Assembly: GCA_030765405.1 (NCBI GenBank)
Contig: JAVCCP010000028.1
Location: 1 to 64,000 of the forward strand
Source: Candidatus Ancaeobacter aquaticus
GTDB taxonomy: Bacteria > Auribacterota > Ancaeobacteria > Ancaeobacterales > Ancaeobacteraceae
Direction of reading: 5' to 3'
DNA: 64,000 nucleotides
Shown in pieces: positions 18,882 through 28,480 of the stretch; the first letter of the stretch is position 1, and each line of letters starts with the position of its first letter. Under the pieces are notes generated by a model. The model searched no databases. It was not told the origin of the DNA and saw nothing but the letters and a program-made list of their open reading frames with translations. The position numbers and the translations under genes are program-made.

Positions 18882-21800
18882 ATGTATAAGAAGATCTTCT
18901 TTGTATCTTTAGGTGTTTTTGTTTGTTCGATTTTTATATCAAAATATTTAATGAGCGTTGCCTCTCAAGGTTCATTGGAAGAATGCCAAAGCCTGATTCA
19001 ATCAGGGCAGTATGAGAAAGCGCACACCCTTATTTCTCCTCTCGTTGAAAAAAATTCCCGGGATATTGATTATCTTAGTGCGTATGCACTTATACTAGAT
19101 AAAAAGGGTGATGGGGAAAATGCTCTTGTTCAGTACAACAAGATAATTGAACTTGACCCTGAAAATGAACAGGCACAAGTGAGAATCGGCACTTTGTCAA
19201 TGATGCAGAATAAATTCGATGACGCGATAGCTTCTTACCAAAAGGTGCTTGAGAAGAACCCCCAAAATGTTGAAGCAATGAGTGGGGTTGGAAGCGTCTA
19301 TCTGTCGCAAGGTGATACAGAAAAAGCCCTTGAGAAGTTTAATGAAGCGCTGTCAGTAGATGATACAAATATTACCGCAATGACCGGTAAAGCCGAAGCG
19401 CTATCGAAAACAGGTAAAATCGCTGAAGCACAAGAACTATTTAAGATTTCAATTGAGGCTAAGCCAGATGATAGTGGATTGCTTATGGGGTACGGCGAAT
19501 TGCTTGAGAGAACAGGAAAATTATCTGAGGCCAAAGAAGTATTTGAAAAAGCATTAACCATAGAACCCCAATCATCATTAGCGTTAATGGGGTTAGGGAA
19601 CGTTCTTTATAAGCTGGGAGATACTGATCGGGCGCTAACAATATTTCAAGATAGAGCAAAGGAAAATCCGAATGATGTGCCATTGATAATAAAGATAGCT
19701 TCAATACAAAGTGATCAGAAAAACTACGAGGAACCTATTGAAAAACTACAGAAAACATTAGATGCACATCCGGATAATGTTTCTCTCTTATTAGCGTTAG
19801 GTGATGTATACCTTGCAAAAGGGGATTATGATAATGCCTTAGCACGTTTTACAAAAGTGAGTGAAATAAACAAGGATAGTATAGAAGGATATATCGGAAG
19901 AGGTAAAACATATTTTAAGCAGGGTAATGTTGAGGGTGCTATTAATGAGTTCAAAAGTGCCGCGACTATGAAACCTAAAGATAGTAAGATATATGTTGAA
20001 TGGGGAAAAGCATATTTAAGTGCGGGGATGTTTTATGAAGGGATACAGGAATTACAAAAAGCGTTAGAAATAAGTCCTCAGGAAAAACTTCTCCATTATT
20101 ATGTTGGGTTAGGTTTTTTGAATGGTGGGTTTGGTGATGTTGCTGTAGAAGAATTTAAGCTGGAGTTAGAGTCAAACCCTGGTCATTCTTTGAGTCATCT
20201 TAATTTAGGTTTGGCGTATGCGCAGTTAGGAGACACAGATGCGGCAGAAAAAGAATATAAAAAAGCACTTGAGATTGATCCTCAACTTATTGATGCTTTA
20301 TACAATTTGGCCCTTTTGTATGCAAAGAGCGGCAAATCAGATAAGGCGGTAAAAGGATTTGAGAAACTATTAAAATTGCGCCCAAATGATGTTCCTACTC
20401 TCTATAATCTCGGTATTCTATACGCGAAAGCAAACAATGCTGATAATGCGATCGATACATTTAAAAAGGTTTTAGAAATAGATTCCCAAAACATTGATGC
20501 CCGCGATAATCTTGCCGTGCTATTTGAGGGTAAGGGTATGATCGACGATGCGATTGCTCAATATGATGCAATTCTCGCTGTGCCAAACCTGGCATCCCCG
20601 GAAGTGATCTACAATAGTATGGGCATGTTATATTTTAAAAATGGTGACATGGCCAAAGCTGAAGAAGCTCTGCAGAAAGCAATTGAGTCTAAGCCCGATT
20701 TTACTGAGGCGGTAACGAACTTAGAGTCGGTGAGAAAGAAGATGGGGAAGCCTGCGGAGGTCCAAATTGCTAAAGCAGCTCCCACACTTGTTGAAGAAGA
20801 AAAAATACCTGTAGCTAAAACTACACCTGAAGAGGAGAAAGAGGTTGAGGATGAATCTGTCTCACGTGCAAAGGAACATGTTGTATTAGGTGAGATATAT
20901 TTCGATAAAGGTGAGTTGGACAGCGCACTCTATGAGTGGAATAAAGCATTAGCCCTTGAACCTGACAATCAGGTGGTAAAAGATAAGATTGCTATGGTCG
21001 ACCAGTTGAAGAGGAGAGACGAGGAAAAGGTCCAAGAGGAAAAGCAAGCGCGTATGATGGCTGAGGAGCAAGCGCTCAAAGAAGCTGAACAAAAGCAACA
21101 AATAGCGTCGTATCTAGAATCAGGACAAGCAAAAAGTGGTAGCGGTGACTTTGAAGGCGCTATTAGTGAGTGGGAAAAAGCGCTTGCTATAGACCCTGCG
21201 AATGAAATTGCTCTAAATTCGATACAAAACGCAAAAGAAGTTGTAGTGGTAGAGGAAAAAGCGCGAGTATCCGAAGAAGCACAGCTTGAAGATGAGCGCC
21301 GTCAGGAAGATGAGCGACAAAGTGCATTAAAAGGGCAAGAGGTTGATAATTACCTATCTACTGCCCGTATATATTTAGAAGAAGGATACTTTGATGAGGC
21401 AATTCAAACGTGGGAACAAGTGCTTCAGGCTGATCCTGAAAATGCTGAGGCAAAAAGCGGCATTGAGGAAGCACGTGCAAAAATGGCATCCGCGAAAACG
21501 GCTAAAGACGAGACACGACCCTCTCTTGAGGAAGAAAAAGCTCCCAAGGAAGAAGAATCTGTTGCTGTTATTTCTCCTCTCAGAGCTAAGTTAAACAAAC
21601 AGCGGATAAAAGATTATCTTTCAACCGGTGATGTTTTTGTGCAGGTAGGCGATTTTGATGAAGCAGTTAAGTTATATAATAAAGTTTTAGAGATCGAGCC
21701 TGCTAATGAAATAGCTTTAAAGAAAATTGCAGATGCTCAAAGTGGTGGCGGGCTTGCTCGTGAGAAGAAAGAAAAACAGGACGAAATGAGACGTTTCGAA

Positions 21801-22232
21801 GAGGAGAAAGCCGCACAGAAACAGAATATAGAGAAGAAGGTAGCTGGACTATTAACTGAAGGAGAGGTTAAATTTAACAGAGGAGAGTTCAGAGCTGCAA
21901 TAGATATATGGACCGGGATACTTGAGATAGATCCGGTAAACCAGATTGCAAAAAAGAAAATATTTGAAGCAAAAGAACTAAAAATAGCTCAGGATAATAG
22001 AAAACGTAAAGAGCTGGAAGCAAAAGAATTTGCAAAAAAACGTGCGCTTTTGAGAATAAAAGAGGCACAGGCAAAGAGAAAGAAAGATTCAGGACATAGG
22101 CAGGCTAAGAAAAGAGGCTCAAGAAAAAAACATCATCTTGCTAAAAAGAGAGATGCGTTTCTTGATGAGAGCTATTTAGAGGAGACACTGGGAAGTATTA
22201 CTGGTAGTGATGAAGTTATTCCCATGGATTGA
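18882..22232 (+). CDS. giant tetratricopeptide-repeat protein
   Basis: The 1116-residue protein has an N-terminal hydrophobic helix (residues about 4-22, signal or membrane anchor). About 18 consecutive TPR units follow (hallmarks such as ALEIDPQLIDALYNLALLYAKSGK and VLEKNPQNVEAMSGVGSVYLSQGD). The last third alternates single TPR pairs with charged coiled-coil linkers (KRRDEEKVQEEKQARMMAEE) and ends in a very basic Lys/Arg stretch before an acidic tail. It is likely an anchored protein-interaction scaffold of the envelope. The alkaline-phosphatase-fold gene follows 37 bases later, so the two may be co-expressed. Confidence 0.9.
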   Translation: MYKKIFFVSLGVFVCSIFISKYLMSVASQGSLEECQSLIQSGQYEKAHTLISPLVEKNSRDIDYLSAYALILDKKGDGENALVQYNKIIELDPENEQAQVRIGTLSMMQNKFDDAIASYQKVLEKNPQNVEAMSGVGSVYLSQGDTEKALEKFNEALSVDDTNITAMTGKAEALSKTGKIAEAQELFKISIEAKPDDSGLLMGYGELLERTGKLSEAKEVFEKALTIEPQSSLALMGLGNVLYKLGDTDRALTIFQDRAKENPNDVPLIIKIASIQSDQKNYEEPIEKLQKTLDAHPDNVSLLLALGDVYLAKGDYDNALARFTKVSEINKDSIEGYIGRGKTYFKQGNVEGAINEFKSAATMKPKDSKIYVEWGKAYLSAGMFYEGIQELQKALEISPQEKLLHYYVGLGFLNGGFGDVAVEEFKLELESNPGHSLSHLNLGLAYAQLGDTDAAEKEYKKALEIDPQLIDALYNLALLYAKSGKSDKAVKGFEKLLKLRPNDVPTLYNLGILYAKANNADNAIDTFKKVLEIDSQNIDARDNLAVLFEGKGMIDDAIAQYDAILAVPNLASPEVIYNSMGMLYFKNGDMAKAEEALQKAIESKPDFTEAVTNLESVRKKMGKPAEVQIAKAAPTLVEEEKIPVAKTTPEEEKEVEDESVSRAKEHVVLGEIYFDKGELDSALYEWNKALALEPDNQVVKDKIAMVDQLKRRDEEKVQEEKQARMMAEEQALKEAEQKQQIASYLESGQAKSGSGDFEGAISEWEKALAIDPANEIALNSIQNAKEVVVVEEKARVSEEAQLEDERRQEDERQSALKGQEVDNYLSTARIYLEEGYFDEAIQTWEQVLQADPENAEAKSGIEEARAKMASAKTAKDETRPSLEEEKAPKEEESVAVISPLRAKLNKQRIKDYLSTGDVFVQVGDFDEAVKLYNKVLEIEPANEIALKKIADAQSGGGLAREKKEKQDEMRRFEEEKAAQKQNIEKKVAGLLTEGEVKFNRGEFRAAIDIWTGILEIDPVNQIAKKKIFEAKELKIAQDNRKRKELEAKEFAKKRALLRIKEAQAKRKKDSGHRQAKKRGSRKKHHLAKKRDAFLDESYLEETLGSITGSDEVIPMD

Positions 22233-22269
22233 TATAAAACAATAAATTAAGAGTTATATGGAGGCTAAA

Positions 22270-23712
22270 ATGAAGAGAATAATGGTAGTTGGTGTTTTTA
22301 TTAGTCTGTGTTTGGCTATAGTTGCTGCTCCCTCTCACCAGAAGGCATGTGCGGAAGAAACAACAAAAGCAAAGAACATAATTCTTGTTATGCCTGATGG
22401 TATGGGATTTGGTTCTCTCTCGTTACTTATTGATTATTCATATCTGTATAAGAAAAAGCCGCTGTCAATTAATACTGTTATGGAAAAGGGTAACACAGGG
22501 TATTGCGTTACCAGTTTATTGAAGTATGTGGTTCCTGAAGGTTGCGCGGGTGTAACTGGTGTTGCCACAGGAGAAAAAACAACACCGGTAAGATTATCAG
22601 TCAGTCCAAACGGAGAAAGGCTTCAGACAATAGTAGAGTATGCAAAGGAAAGAGGAATGAAAACCGGTGTAGTTACAACGGGCCGTGTGTCACATTATGC
22701 AAGCAGCGCATTTCTTGCCCATGCTAAAAATAGAAAAGTAGAAAATGAGATTGCCGAACAGGAAACACTTTCAGGTGTAGATGTGCTTCTTGGCGGCGGC
22801 CTAAGGCATTGGATTCCGCAGGGTAAAAAAGTAAGTGATATTGCTACTATATCAAAAAAACTTGGAGCGGACACTCTGTCAAAACGAGAAGATGATAAAA
22901 ATTTGATAGATCAAGTGAAAGAAAAGGGTTACGAAGTTGTGTTTACTGCAGAAGATATGGCCAGTGCCCGAGGGGATAAACTCATAGGGCTTTTTTCTGC
23001 AAGTGCACTTCCTTTTTCTATTGATGGGCGTTCACAAGAGGGTCTATCTAGTCCCAGTTTGAGTCAGATGACAAAAAAAGCGATAGAAGTATTGAAACAA
23101 GATGATGCGGGATTCTTACTCATTGTTTCTGACGGACTGCTTTCACAGCTTCTCCATGAAAATGATCCCGCGGGAACATTAGCACAACTTGTTGAGGTGG
23201 ATAATGCGGTTAAAGAAGCGGTTGATTTTGCGCGCACTAATCCTGATACACTCATACTTGTTGCGTCACCACGTGACGTGGGTGGTGTCGCATTTTCTGC
23301 GCACGAAGACAAAAGTTTGCTTATAGAGAATGATTTTGGGATCCCTAATGATTTTGCAAAGTTGGAGCTGCAGAAGAAATCATCCAATGCATTATTTAAG
23401 GATATGGGAAAAGAACCTTCAAGTGCAAAGATAAAGAAAGTTATTTCTGAGTCAACTGCATATGATTTATCAGGTGAAGAAGCAATGTGGGTCAGAGTGT
23501 TTCCCGCAGATGAATTTTTCCCTAAATATATGGGGTATCCTTATGGAGCACTTGGGAAAATTCTTGGGAAGAAAACCGGTATTGTATGGGTCAGCCAATA
23601 TAATACTGCGCTTATGACACCTATTTTTGGCATGGGACCTGGTTCACAACGTGTTAAAGGAATTAAAACTACTACTGATATCTTTCACATAATGAAAGAT
23701 GCGATAAAATAA
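22270..23712 (+). CDS. alkaline-phosphatase-fold protein with replaced catalytic residues
   Basis: The start at 22270 is chosen because GGAGG lies 5-6 bases upstream; an earlier ATG at 22258 overlaps that site. A signal peptide precedes a PhoA-like domain (NIILVMPDGMGFG with the first metal Asp43; YAKERGMKTGVVTTGRVSHYASSAFLAH; IFGMGPGSQRVKGI). The usual nucleophile motif Asp-Ser is Glu90-Gly91 here, the usual metal pair Asp-His in TADHETGG is Ser333-Pro334 (ASPRDVGG), and the late metal His is Asn. The fold is kept but the two-metal chemistry should be lost. It is probably a binding or structural pseudoenzyme in the periplasm. Length (480) is normal. Confidence 0.85.
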   Translation: MKRIMVVGVFISLCLAIVAAPSHQKACAEETTKAKNIILVMPDGMGFGSLSLLIDYSYLYKKKPLSINTVMEKGNTGYCVTSLLKYVVPEGCAGVTGVATGEKTTPVRLSVSPNGERLQTIVEYAKERGMKTGVVTTGRVSHYASSAFLAHAKNRKVENEIAEQETLSGVDVLLGGGLRHWIPQGKKVSDIATISKKLGADTLSKREDDKNLIDQVKEKGYEVVFTAEDMASARGDKLIGLFSASALPFSIDGRSQEGLSSPSLSQMTKKAIEVLKQDDAGFLLIVSDGLLSQLLHENDPAGTLAQLVEVDNAVKEAVDFARTNPDTLILVASPRDVGGVAFSAHEDKSLLIENDFGIPNDFAKLELQKKSSNALFKDMGKEPSSAKIKKVISESTAYDLSGEEAMWVRVFPADEFFPKYMGYPYGALGKILGKKTGIVWVSQYNTALMTPIFGMGPGSQRVKGIKTTTDIFHIMKDAIK

Positions 23713-23733
23713 ATCCTGTATAACGTAACTTTT

Positions 23734-23776
23734 ATGTCCGGCTTAAAAAGAAGATCCATTTAAGTCGGACATTTTC
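23734..23776 (+). terminator. terminator after the pseudo-phosphatase gene
   Basis: ATGTCCGGCTTAAA (23734-23747) pairs with TTTAAGTCGGACAT (23759-23772) with one G-T pair, followed by TTTCC. It closes the TPR/pseudo-phosphatase unit ahead of the tRNA. Confidence 0.7.
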
Positions 23777-23836
23777 CTAATCTGGACTTCGCTACAATAT
23801 TCGATGCGAGATCCGGGTCACATTGCTTATTCTTAA

Positions 23837-23909
23837 GCTGGTGTAGCTCAGTTGGTAGAGCAGCGGTTTCGTAAACCGCAGGTCATCGGTTCGATTCCGA
23901 TCACCAGCT
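23837..23909 (+). tRNA. tRNA-Thr (anticodon CGT)
   Basis: The 73-base cloverleaf has a 7-bp acceptor stem (GCTGGTG with CACCAGC), a D-arm containing AGCTCAGTTGGTAGAGC, an anticodon stem GCGGT/ACCGC around loop TTCGTAA (anticodon CGT, codon ACG), and a T-arm with GGTTCGATTCC. The discriminator base is T and CCA is not encoded. A heptad-repeat hairpin starts six bases downstream. Confidence 0.97.
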
Positions 23910-23914
23910 GTTAT

Positions 23915-23973
23915 TAGCGCTTAGCGTATAGCGTTTAGTGTTTAAGTTTTAAACGCTATGCGATCTACGCTAG
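23915..23973. repeat. heptanucleotide hairpin array, TAGCGTW family
   Basis: Units in phase are TAGCGCT, TAGCGTA, TAGCGTT, TAGTGTT, TAAGTTT, then the opposite orientation TAAACGC, TATGCGA, TCTACGC. The two arms would pair into a hairpin of about 25 bp. It lies between tRNA-Thr and the convergent rpoN gene, a position where it could end both transcripts. Confidence 0.8.
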
Positions 23974-23987
23974 TAAATATTCACGAA

Positions 23988-25409
23988 TTAACGTTTTCTG
24001 AGGTTAGAGGGTTGGATCTTTAATTCAGCGCGATATTTTGCGATCGTTCTTCGTGCAATGGGAATACCGTCGTTGGTTAAAATCTCTATGATTTTCTGGT
24101 CGCTCAGGGGATGTGCGGGATCTTCACTTTTTATGAGTTCTTCGATCCGGTTTTTGACATTTGTTGATGATATATTTTCGCCAGTATCCATTTCAATGCC
24201 TCTTGAAAAGAAAAACTTAATTTGAAAAACACCTTGAGGTGTCTCAATATATTTGCTTGAGATAGCTCTCGAGACTGTGGACTCGTGTATTCCGAGTTTT
24301 TTCGCAACATCCTTCATTGTGAGAGGCTTCAGGTGATTAATGCCGTTAGTAATGAACTCAAGCTGTGTATTTACAATTTCAGTCGCAATGTTGTAAATGG
24401 TTTGTTGTCTTTGTTGGATGTTTTTAATGAACCACATTCCAGCTTTTACTTTTTCTTTTACATATTCCTTTGTCTGGGTATTACCTTCATCTTTCTGCAT
24501 AAGATTACGGTATAATTTGCTTATTCTTAAATGGGGGATTCTGTCATCGTTTAAAAGAATAATATATTTACCTTCAAATTCCTTCACAATGACATCAGGT
24601 ATTACATATTCTGTCCGTTCTTCGCTGAACATTCTGCCTGGTTTAGGTTCTAAAAACGAAATGATTGATGCAATGTTCTGCACTTCCTCAACGGACACAT
24701 CAAGTTCTTTTGCAATCTGTTGATAGTGTTTTTTGCTTATTGCGTCAAGGTGGAAAGAGATTATCTCTTGCAGTAACGGTGTTGAAGTCCCTAATTTGTT
24801 GATTTGTATAAGCAGGCATTCTTGGATATCACGAGCGCCCACTCCCAGGGGATGAAAACTTTGTATGAGTGCCAGTATCCTCTCTATAGTTTCTATTGAT
24901 GAGTTGTTTTGAGAAGCAATATTTTCAACAGTCTCTTGTAAATAGCCGTTTTCATCAATGTTTCCAATAAGCACATTACCCAAGTGTTTTTCGTCATCAG
25001 ATAAGTCTAAAAGCAACAATTGGCTTTCGAGATGATCAGGTAACGTCTCTTCTTTTGTAATAGAACTTTCAAGATATCTTCTCTTTTCTTCATCTTCATC
25101 AGAATGTTTTTTTACGGTGAGGGTTTGCTTGTAGTATTCTTTCCATTCGTCATCAAGCTCCGCAAGTTTATCAAATTCTTTTTTGAATCCAAGATCATCA
25201 TCTATTTCTTCATCAGTTTTTAAATAATCCTCACGGTCCTGCGGATCATCAATATCTTCTTCAAGTAAAGGATTTTTAGTGAGCTCTTCCTGTGCAAGTG
25301 TCTGAAGTTCAAATAGGGGAACCTGTAAAAGGTGGATGGCCTGTTTCATCTGAGGAGATAAAATCAGTTTTTGTACCTGTTTTTGTACTTGTTCCAACCT
25401 AAATGCCAT
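23988..25409 (-). CDS. rpoN: RNA polymerase sigma-54 factor
   Basis: The 473-residue protein has a glutamine-rich activator-interaction region I (QKLILSPQMKQAIHLLQ, LTKNPLLEE), an acidic region II, a core-binding domain, a helix-turn-helix (DVAKKLGIHESTVSRAISSKYI) and the RpoN box ARRTIAKYRAEL near the C-terminus. It directs transcription from GG-N10-GC promoters with AAA+ activators. Two such promoter candidates occur in this window (60277-60293 and 63645-63661). In many proteobacteria rpoN sits between lptB and hpf; here that slot (44.5 kb) lacks it. Confidence 0.97.
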   Translation of the reverse strand: MAFRLEQVQKQVQKLILSPQMKQAIHLLQVPLFELQTLAQEELTKNPLLEEDIDDPQDREDYLKTDEEIDDDLGFKKEFDKLAELDDEWKEYYKQTLTVKKHSDEDEEKRRYLESSITKEETLPDHLESQLLLLDLSDDEKHLGNVLIGNIDENGYLQETVENIASQNNSSIETIERILALIQSFHPLGVGARDIQECLLIQINKLGTSTPLLQEIISFHLDAISKKHYQQIAKELDVSVEEVQNIASIISFLEPKPGRMFSEERTEYVIPDVIVKEFEGKYIILLNDDRIPHLRISKLYRNLMQKDEGNTQTKEYVKEKVKAGMWFIKNIQQRQQTIYNIATEIVNTQLEFITNGINHLKPLTMKDVAKKLGIHESTVSRAISSKYIETPQGVFQIKFFFSRGIEMDTGENISSTNVKNRIEELIKSEDPAHPLSDQKIIEILTNDGIPIARRTIAKYRAELKIQPSNLRKR

Positions 25410-25701
25410 TTTCTACATCCCCAAATGGCGGACAAGCCCTCCTCCGATAAATCGAGGCGCTTCTTCACCATTTCAATTTAGTTTCTACCAAATGAGCAAA
25501 ACACCGATCTTTTATGTGATGTATTTATATCTGCCTAATTTGACATCACTTACTATATAAGGATAGCATTTAATCGGTTTATATTAAAGCTGAAAAGAAT
25601 ACATTTGCATGGAAGTGCTGTCACATTGGAAACGTAATGTTTTAAGTATGTATTAGGAGTGATTTTTGGTATCATAATGTTACTTATACAAGGATGTTAT
25701 A
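25410..25701. other. gene-free divergent region between rpoN and the glycan cluster
   Basis: This 292-base stretch separates divergent genes and must hold promoters for both. A TTGACA (25540-25545) faces the glycan cluster, but no good -10 lies at normal spacing. No repeat or RNA structure was recognised. Confidence 0.4.
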
Positions 25702-26652
25702 ATGAAAAAGTTATGTATATCAAACAGTATTGTACTGCTTATATGTTTTGTGTTTTTTTCAATGGTATATTTTCCTCTTAAGGCACTGGATTTCAGAGCA
25801 TTTAATAAATATATTACGATTCCTTCATCAGAAGAAAATGTAATGTATGTATTGCCTGGTGAATGGGTGTATACAATGAAATATGTTACACATCCTACTA
25901 TGGATGACACTGCGATAGCCTTTTATGTGAATAGCAAAACAATCCCTAATATAAAAACTATTGTAAGAGGAGAACATAAGACATTTAAAAGCGATATTCA
26001 CGGAAAGTATTTTATCTCTGGTAAGAATCAAATAGAATTTAGAAAAAAAATGTTTGAACCTGATGGATATGTAAATAAATTTACGTTACGAAATTTTAAG
26101 AAGAATATATTCGATCTAGATATGTATATTGTTTATAGTTCTGTGCTGTCATACGGCAAATTGTTGCGTAAAGGATGTACAGTAAAAAATGGTATGATGC
26201 TCATTCTGTATTTTGCCCTTTTGGTCCTTTTATCAGCTGGGATAGTTGATCATACACTTTTAAGGGTAACATATGTATCGAGTACGGTTCTTCAAAAACT
26301 TGATATAGTGATCAACAGTATTTTTATTCTTATAACTATTGCGCTGTTGCTATCAATCCATATTTCTCCGTATACGGTTATTTTAGTTCCATTATATAAA
26401 TATTTTTCAGTGTATGTATGCATGCAATCACTAAAATTTGTTTTTATATCATTCATGTATTTTAAGGGATCCTGGGGTATGCGATTTTTTACCGTTTTTA
26501 TAGGGCTTTTCGTTACTTTTGTCTTGTTCATGCTCACTGATATGGTAAGTTGGGCGCGATTTTGCGCTAACATAGCATATGTCTTTTTTGCAATAAGTGT
26601 CATAATAATAGCCATTGAGAGAAAACGGGAGGGTTCGTTTGCTCAAAAATAG
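25702..26652 (+). CDS. membrane protein of unknown function
   Basis: The 316-residue protein has an N-terminal hydrophobic helix, an extracytoplasmic domain of about 130 residues rich in beta strands (YVLPGEWVYTMKYV ... GKYFISGKNQIEFRKKMF), and about five C-terminal membrane helices. No family motif is recognised. It is the first gene of a surface-glycan cluster and overlaps the next gene by 14 bases, so it probably serves the same pathway. Confidence 0.7.
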   Translation: MKKLCISNSIVLLICFVFFSMVYFPLKALDFRAFNKYITIPSSEENVMYVLPGEWVYTMKYVTHPTMDDTAIAFYVNSKTIPNIKTIVRGEHKTFKSDIHGKYFISGKNQIEFRKKMFEPDGYVNKFTLRNFKKNIFDLDMYIVYSSVLSYGKLLRKGCTVKNGMMLILYFALLVLLSAGIVDHTLLRVTYVSSTVLQKLDIVINSIFILITIALLLSIHISPYTVILVPLYKYFSVYVCMQSLKFVFISFMYFKGSWGMRFFTVFIGLFVTFVLFMLTDMVSWARFCANIAYVFFAISVIIIAIERKREGSFAQK

Positions 26653-28453
26653 TTTAAGAACAAAATATTTATTTGGAATAGTTTTCGTAGTATGTTTTGC
26701 CAGTTTGTTCTATTTTTTCATTCCTATCTTAAAACGATATCTATATGGGTTTGGCGGGGATCCATGTTGGGTCTCGTGGTATATATGGTGGATTAATTAT
26801 GCAGACGTGAACGCACTGGATTGGACACATTCAGCATATGTGTCATTTCCTTTTGGGCTTGATTTTACCGCTTCGCCCCAGTATCCGGTTTTTGATTTTC
26901 TTTCACGAACATGCGCACGGTGGCTTAATGAAATAGCCGCTCATAATATACTTGTATTGCTTTCTTTTCCGTTGTCATTTTGTACGATGTATCTACTGGT
27001 TAAAAAGATTACTGTTGATACGTATGCAGCGATTTTATGCGCTGCGATCTACGCGTTTTGTCCTTATCATACAGCGCATTCTTTGCAGCATCTTAGTTTG
27101 TCGCAGATTCAATGGTTTCCTCTTTATATATTTGCGTTGATACATCTCTACGAAAATACTAATGCGAGAAACATATTGTTTGCCGCAGCGACTCTTTCTA
27201 TTATTGTTTTTACTGACTATTATTATGTCTATTTTACTATATTTATTACCGCTATTTTTATAGTGATAAAAAGTGTAGCTCGCAATACGCGCTATAGCCT
27301 GTCTCACATGTTTGGTGTGCTGTTCGGGGTATGCGTTATTTCGGCAATTATTGTTATTCCATTTCTTTTTGCAGAAATGAAAGGGGTCTTTAGCGTGAAA
27401 GGGCCAAGCATCGTTGCGCCACAGTATAACCGCAGTATAATAGAGCTATTAACATTTTCAGCAAAACCTTTTGATTATCTACTTCCCCCGTATCACAATC
27501 CGTTTATTGGATCATATCTGCCCGATTTTGGCTTATCTCCATTTAAAGGACATCGATTGACTGAACATACACTTTATTTGGGTGTTATGCCTCTGTTGTT
27601 ATTCTTTTTCAGCGTATGGTGCGCTTTGAGACGCACATGCACGTTATCCCCATTACAAAAATCAATGCTGTGGTTTTCTATGATTCTTTGTGTTGTAGCT
27701 GGGCTCTTGTCGTTGCCGCCAATACTTCCTCTCGGAGAATTTTCGTTTGATCCGTTGAAAAAAGAAATTATTGCAGCGCATACAGTATACCTTCCTTCAT
27801 ATTACTTAAATAAGATCATTCCTTTTTTCAGGTGCTATGCGCGATTTGGTTTGCTTGTTATGTTAGGAGTGACAATTGCCGCAGGTATAGGGTATGCTCA
27901 TATAAATAACAAAATTAAATCGGTAAAACGTAAGGTAGTGCTGTTAATAGGGTGTCTTCTTGTTGTCGTCATAGAGTTTAGTAGTATTCCGCCTGTTATG
28001 TATATTGATACAGAGAATATTCCTCCGGAATATATATGGCTTAAGAATCAAGAAGATGAAGCAGTTGTTGTTGAATATCCATTTGGAGATGACAGTGATT
28101 CATACACTACACAAGAGTATGTTTTTTATGGACGCTATCACGGAAAGAAACTTGTAAATGGTACGGCCTCGGCACGAGGAAGAGAGAAGTTTAAAAGTGA
28201 TGTCAGGGATATAACTACTGATAAAGCAAAAAAGATACTTAAGATGTCAGGGGTAAAATACGTTATTATTCACCGCAATAAATATTCTACGGGAAACAAA
28301 TATGTAGCGCTTGACTGGATAACGAAGGTGCCTGAAGATAAAATATTTCCGATCGGGTATATGTCGGGAAAGATCCCTGATCCGACTTCTGATAATGAGT
28401 TGGTGCTGGAAAAAAGGTTTCCCGATACTGATGTATATAGGTTAAAGGACTAA
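26639..28453 (+). CDS. multi-pass membrane protein, GT-C glycosyltransferase-like
   Basis: A TTG at 26639 is the likely start because GGGAGGG lies 5-11 bases upstream inside the previous gene; the frame also contains an earlier TTG at 26615. The product of about 604 residues has 10-12 membrane helices with an acidic-aromatic first loop (DPCWVSWYIWWINYADVNALDWTHS). It ends in a C-terminal extracytoplasmic domain (EYPFGDDSDSYTTQEYVFYGRYHGKKLVNG). This plan resembles GT-C type lipid-linked sugar transferases of unknown specificity. It overlaps the preceding gene, implying translational coupling. Confidence 0.7.
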   Translation: MLKNSLRTKYLFGIVFVVCFASLFYFFIPILKRYLYGFGGDPCWVSWYIWWINYADVNALDWTHSAYVSFPFGLDFTASPQYPVFDFLSRTCARWLNEIAAHNILVLLSFPLSFCTMYLLVKKITVDTYAAILCAAIYAFCPYHTAHSLQHLSLSQIQWFPLYIFALIHLYENTNARNILFAAATLSIIVFTDYYYVYFTIFITAIFIVIKSVARNTRYSLSHMFGVLFGVCVISAIIVIPFLFAEMKGVFSVKGPSIVAPQYNRSIIELLTFSAKPFDYLLPPYHNPFIGSYLPDFGLSPFKGHRLTEHTLYLGVMPLLLFFFSVWCALRRTCTLSPLQKSMLWFSMILCVVAGLLSLPPILPLGEFSFDPLKKEIIAAHTVYLPSYYLNKIIPFFRCYARFGLLVMLGVTIAAGIGYAHINNKIKSVKRKVVLLIGCLLVVVIEFSSIPPVMYIDTENIPPEYIWLKNQEDEAVVVEYPFGDDSDSYTTQEYVFYGRYHGKKLVNGTASARGREKFKSDVRDITTDKAKKILKMSGVKYVIIHRNKYSTGNKYVALDWITKVPEDKIFPIGYMSGKIPDPTSDNELVLEKRFPDTDVYRLKD

Positions 28454-28480
28454 TCGTTTTGATATTATAAGGGATATACG

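Noticed and set aside
23915-23973. Heptad arrays considered as CRISPR or phage attachment sites near tRNA-Thr
   Set aside because: The units are 7 bases with no spacers, no cas genes are present, and there is no integrase or duplicated tRNA 3' end.
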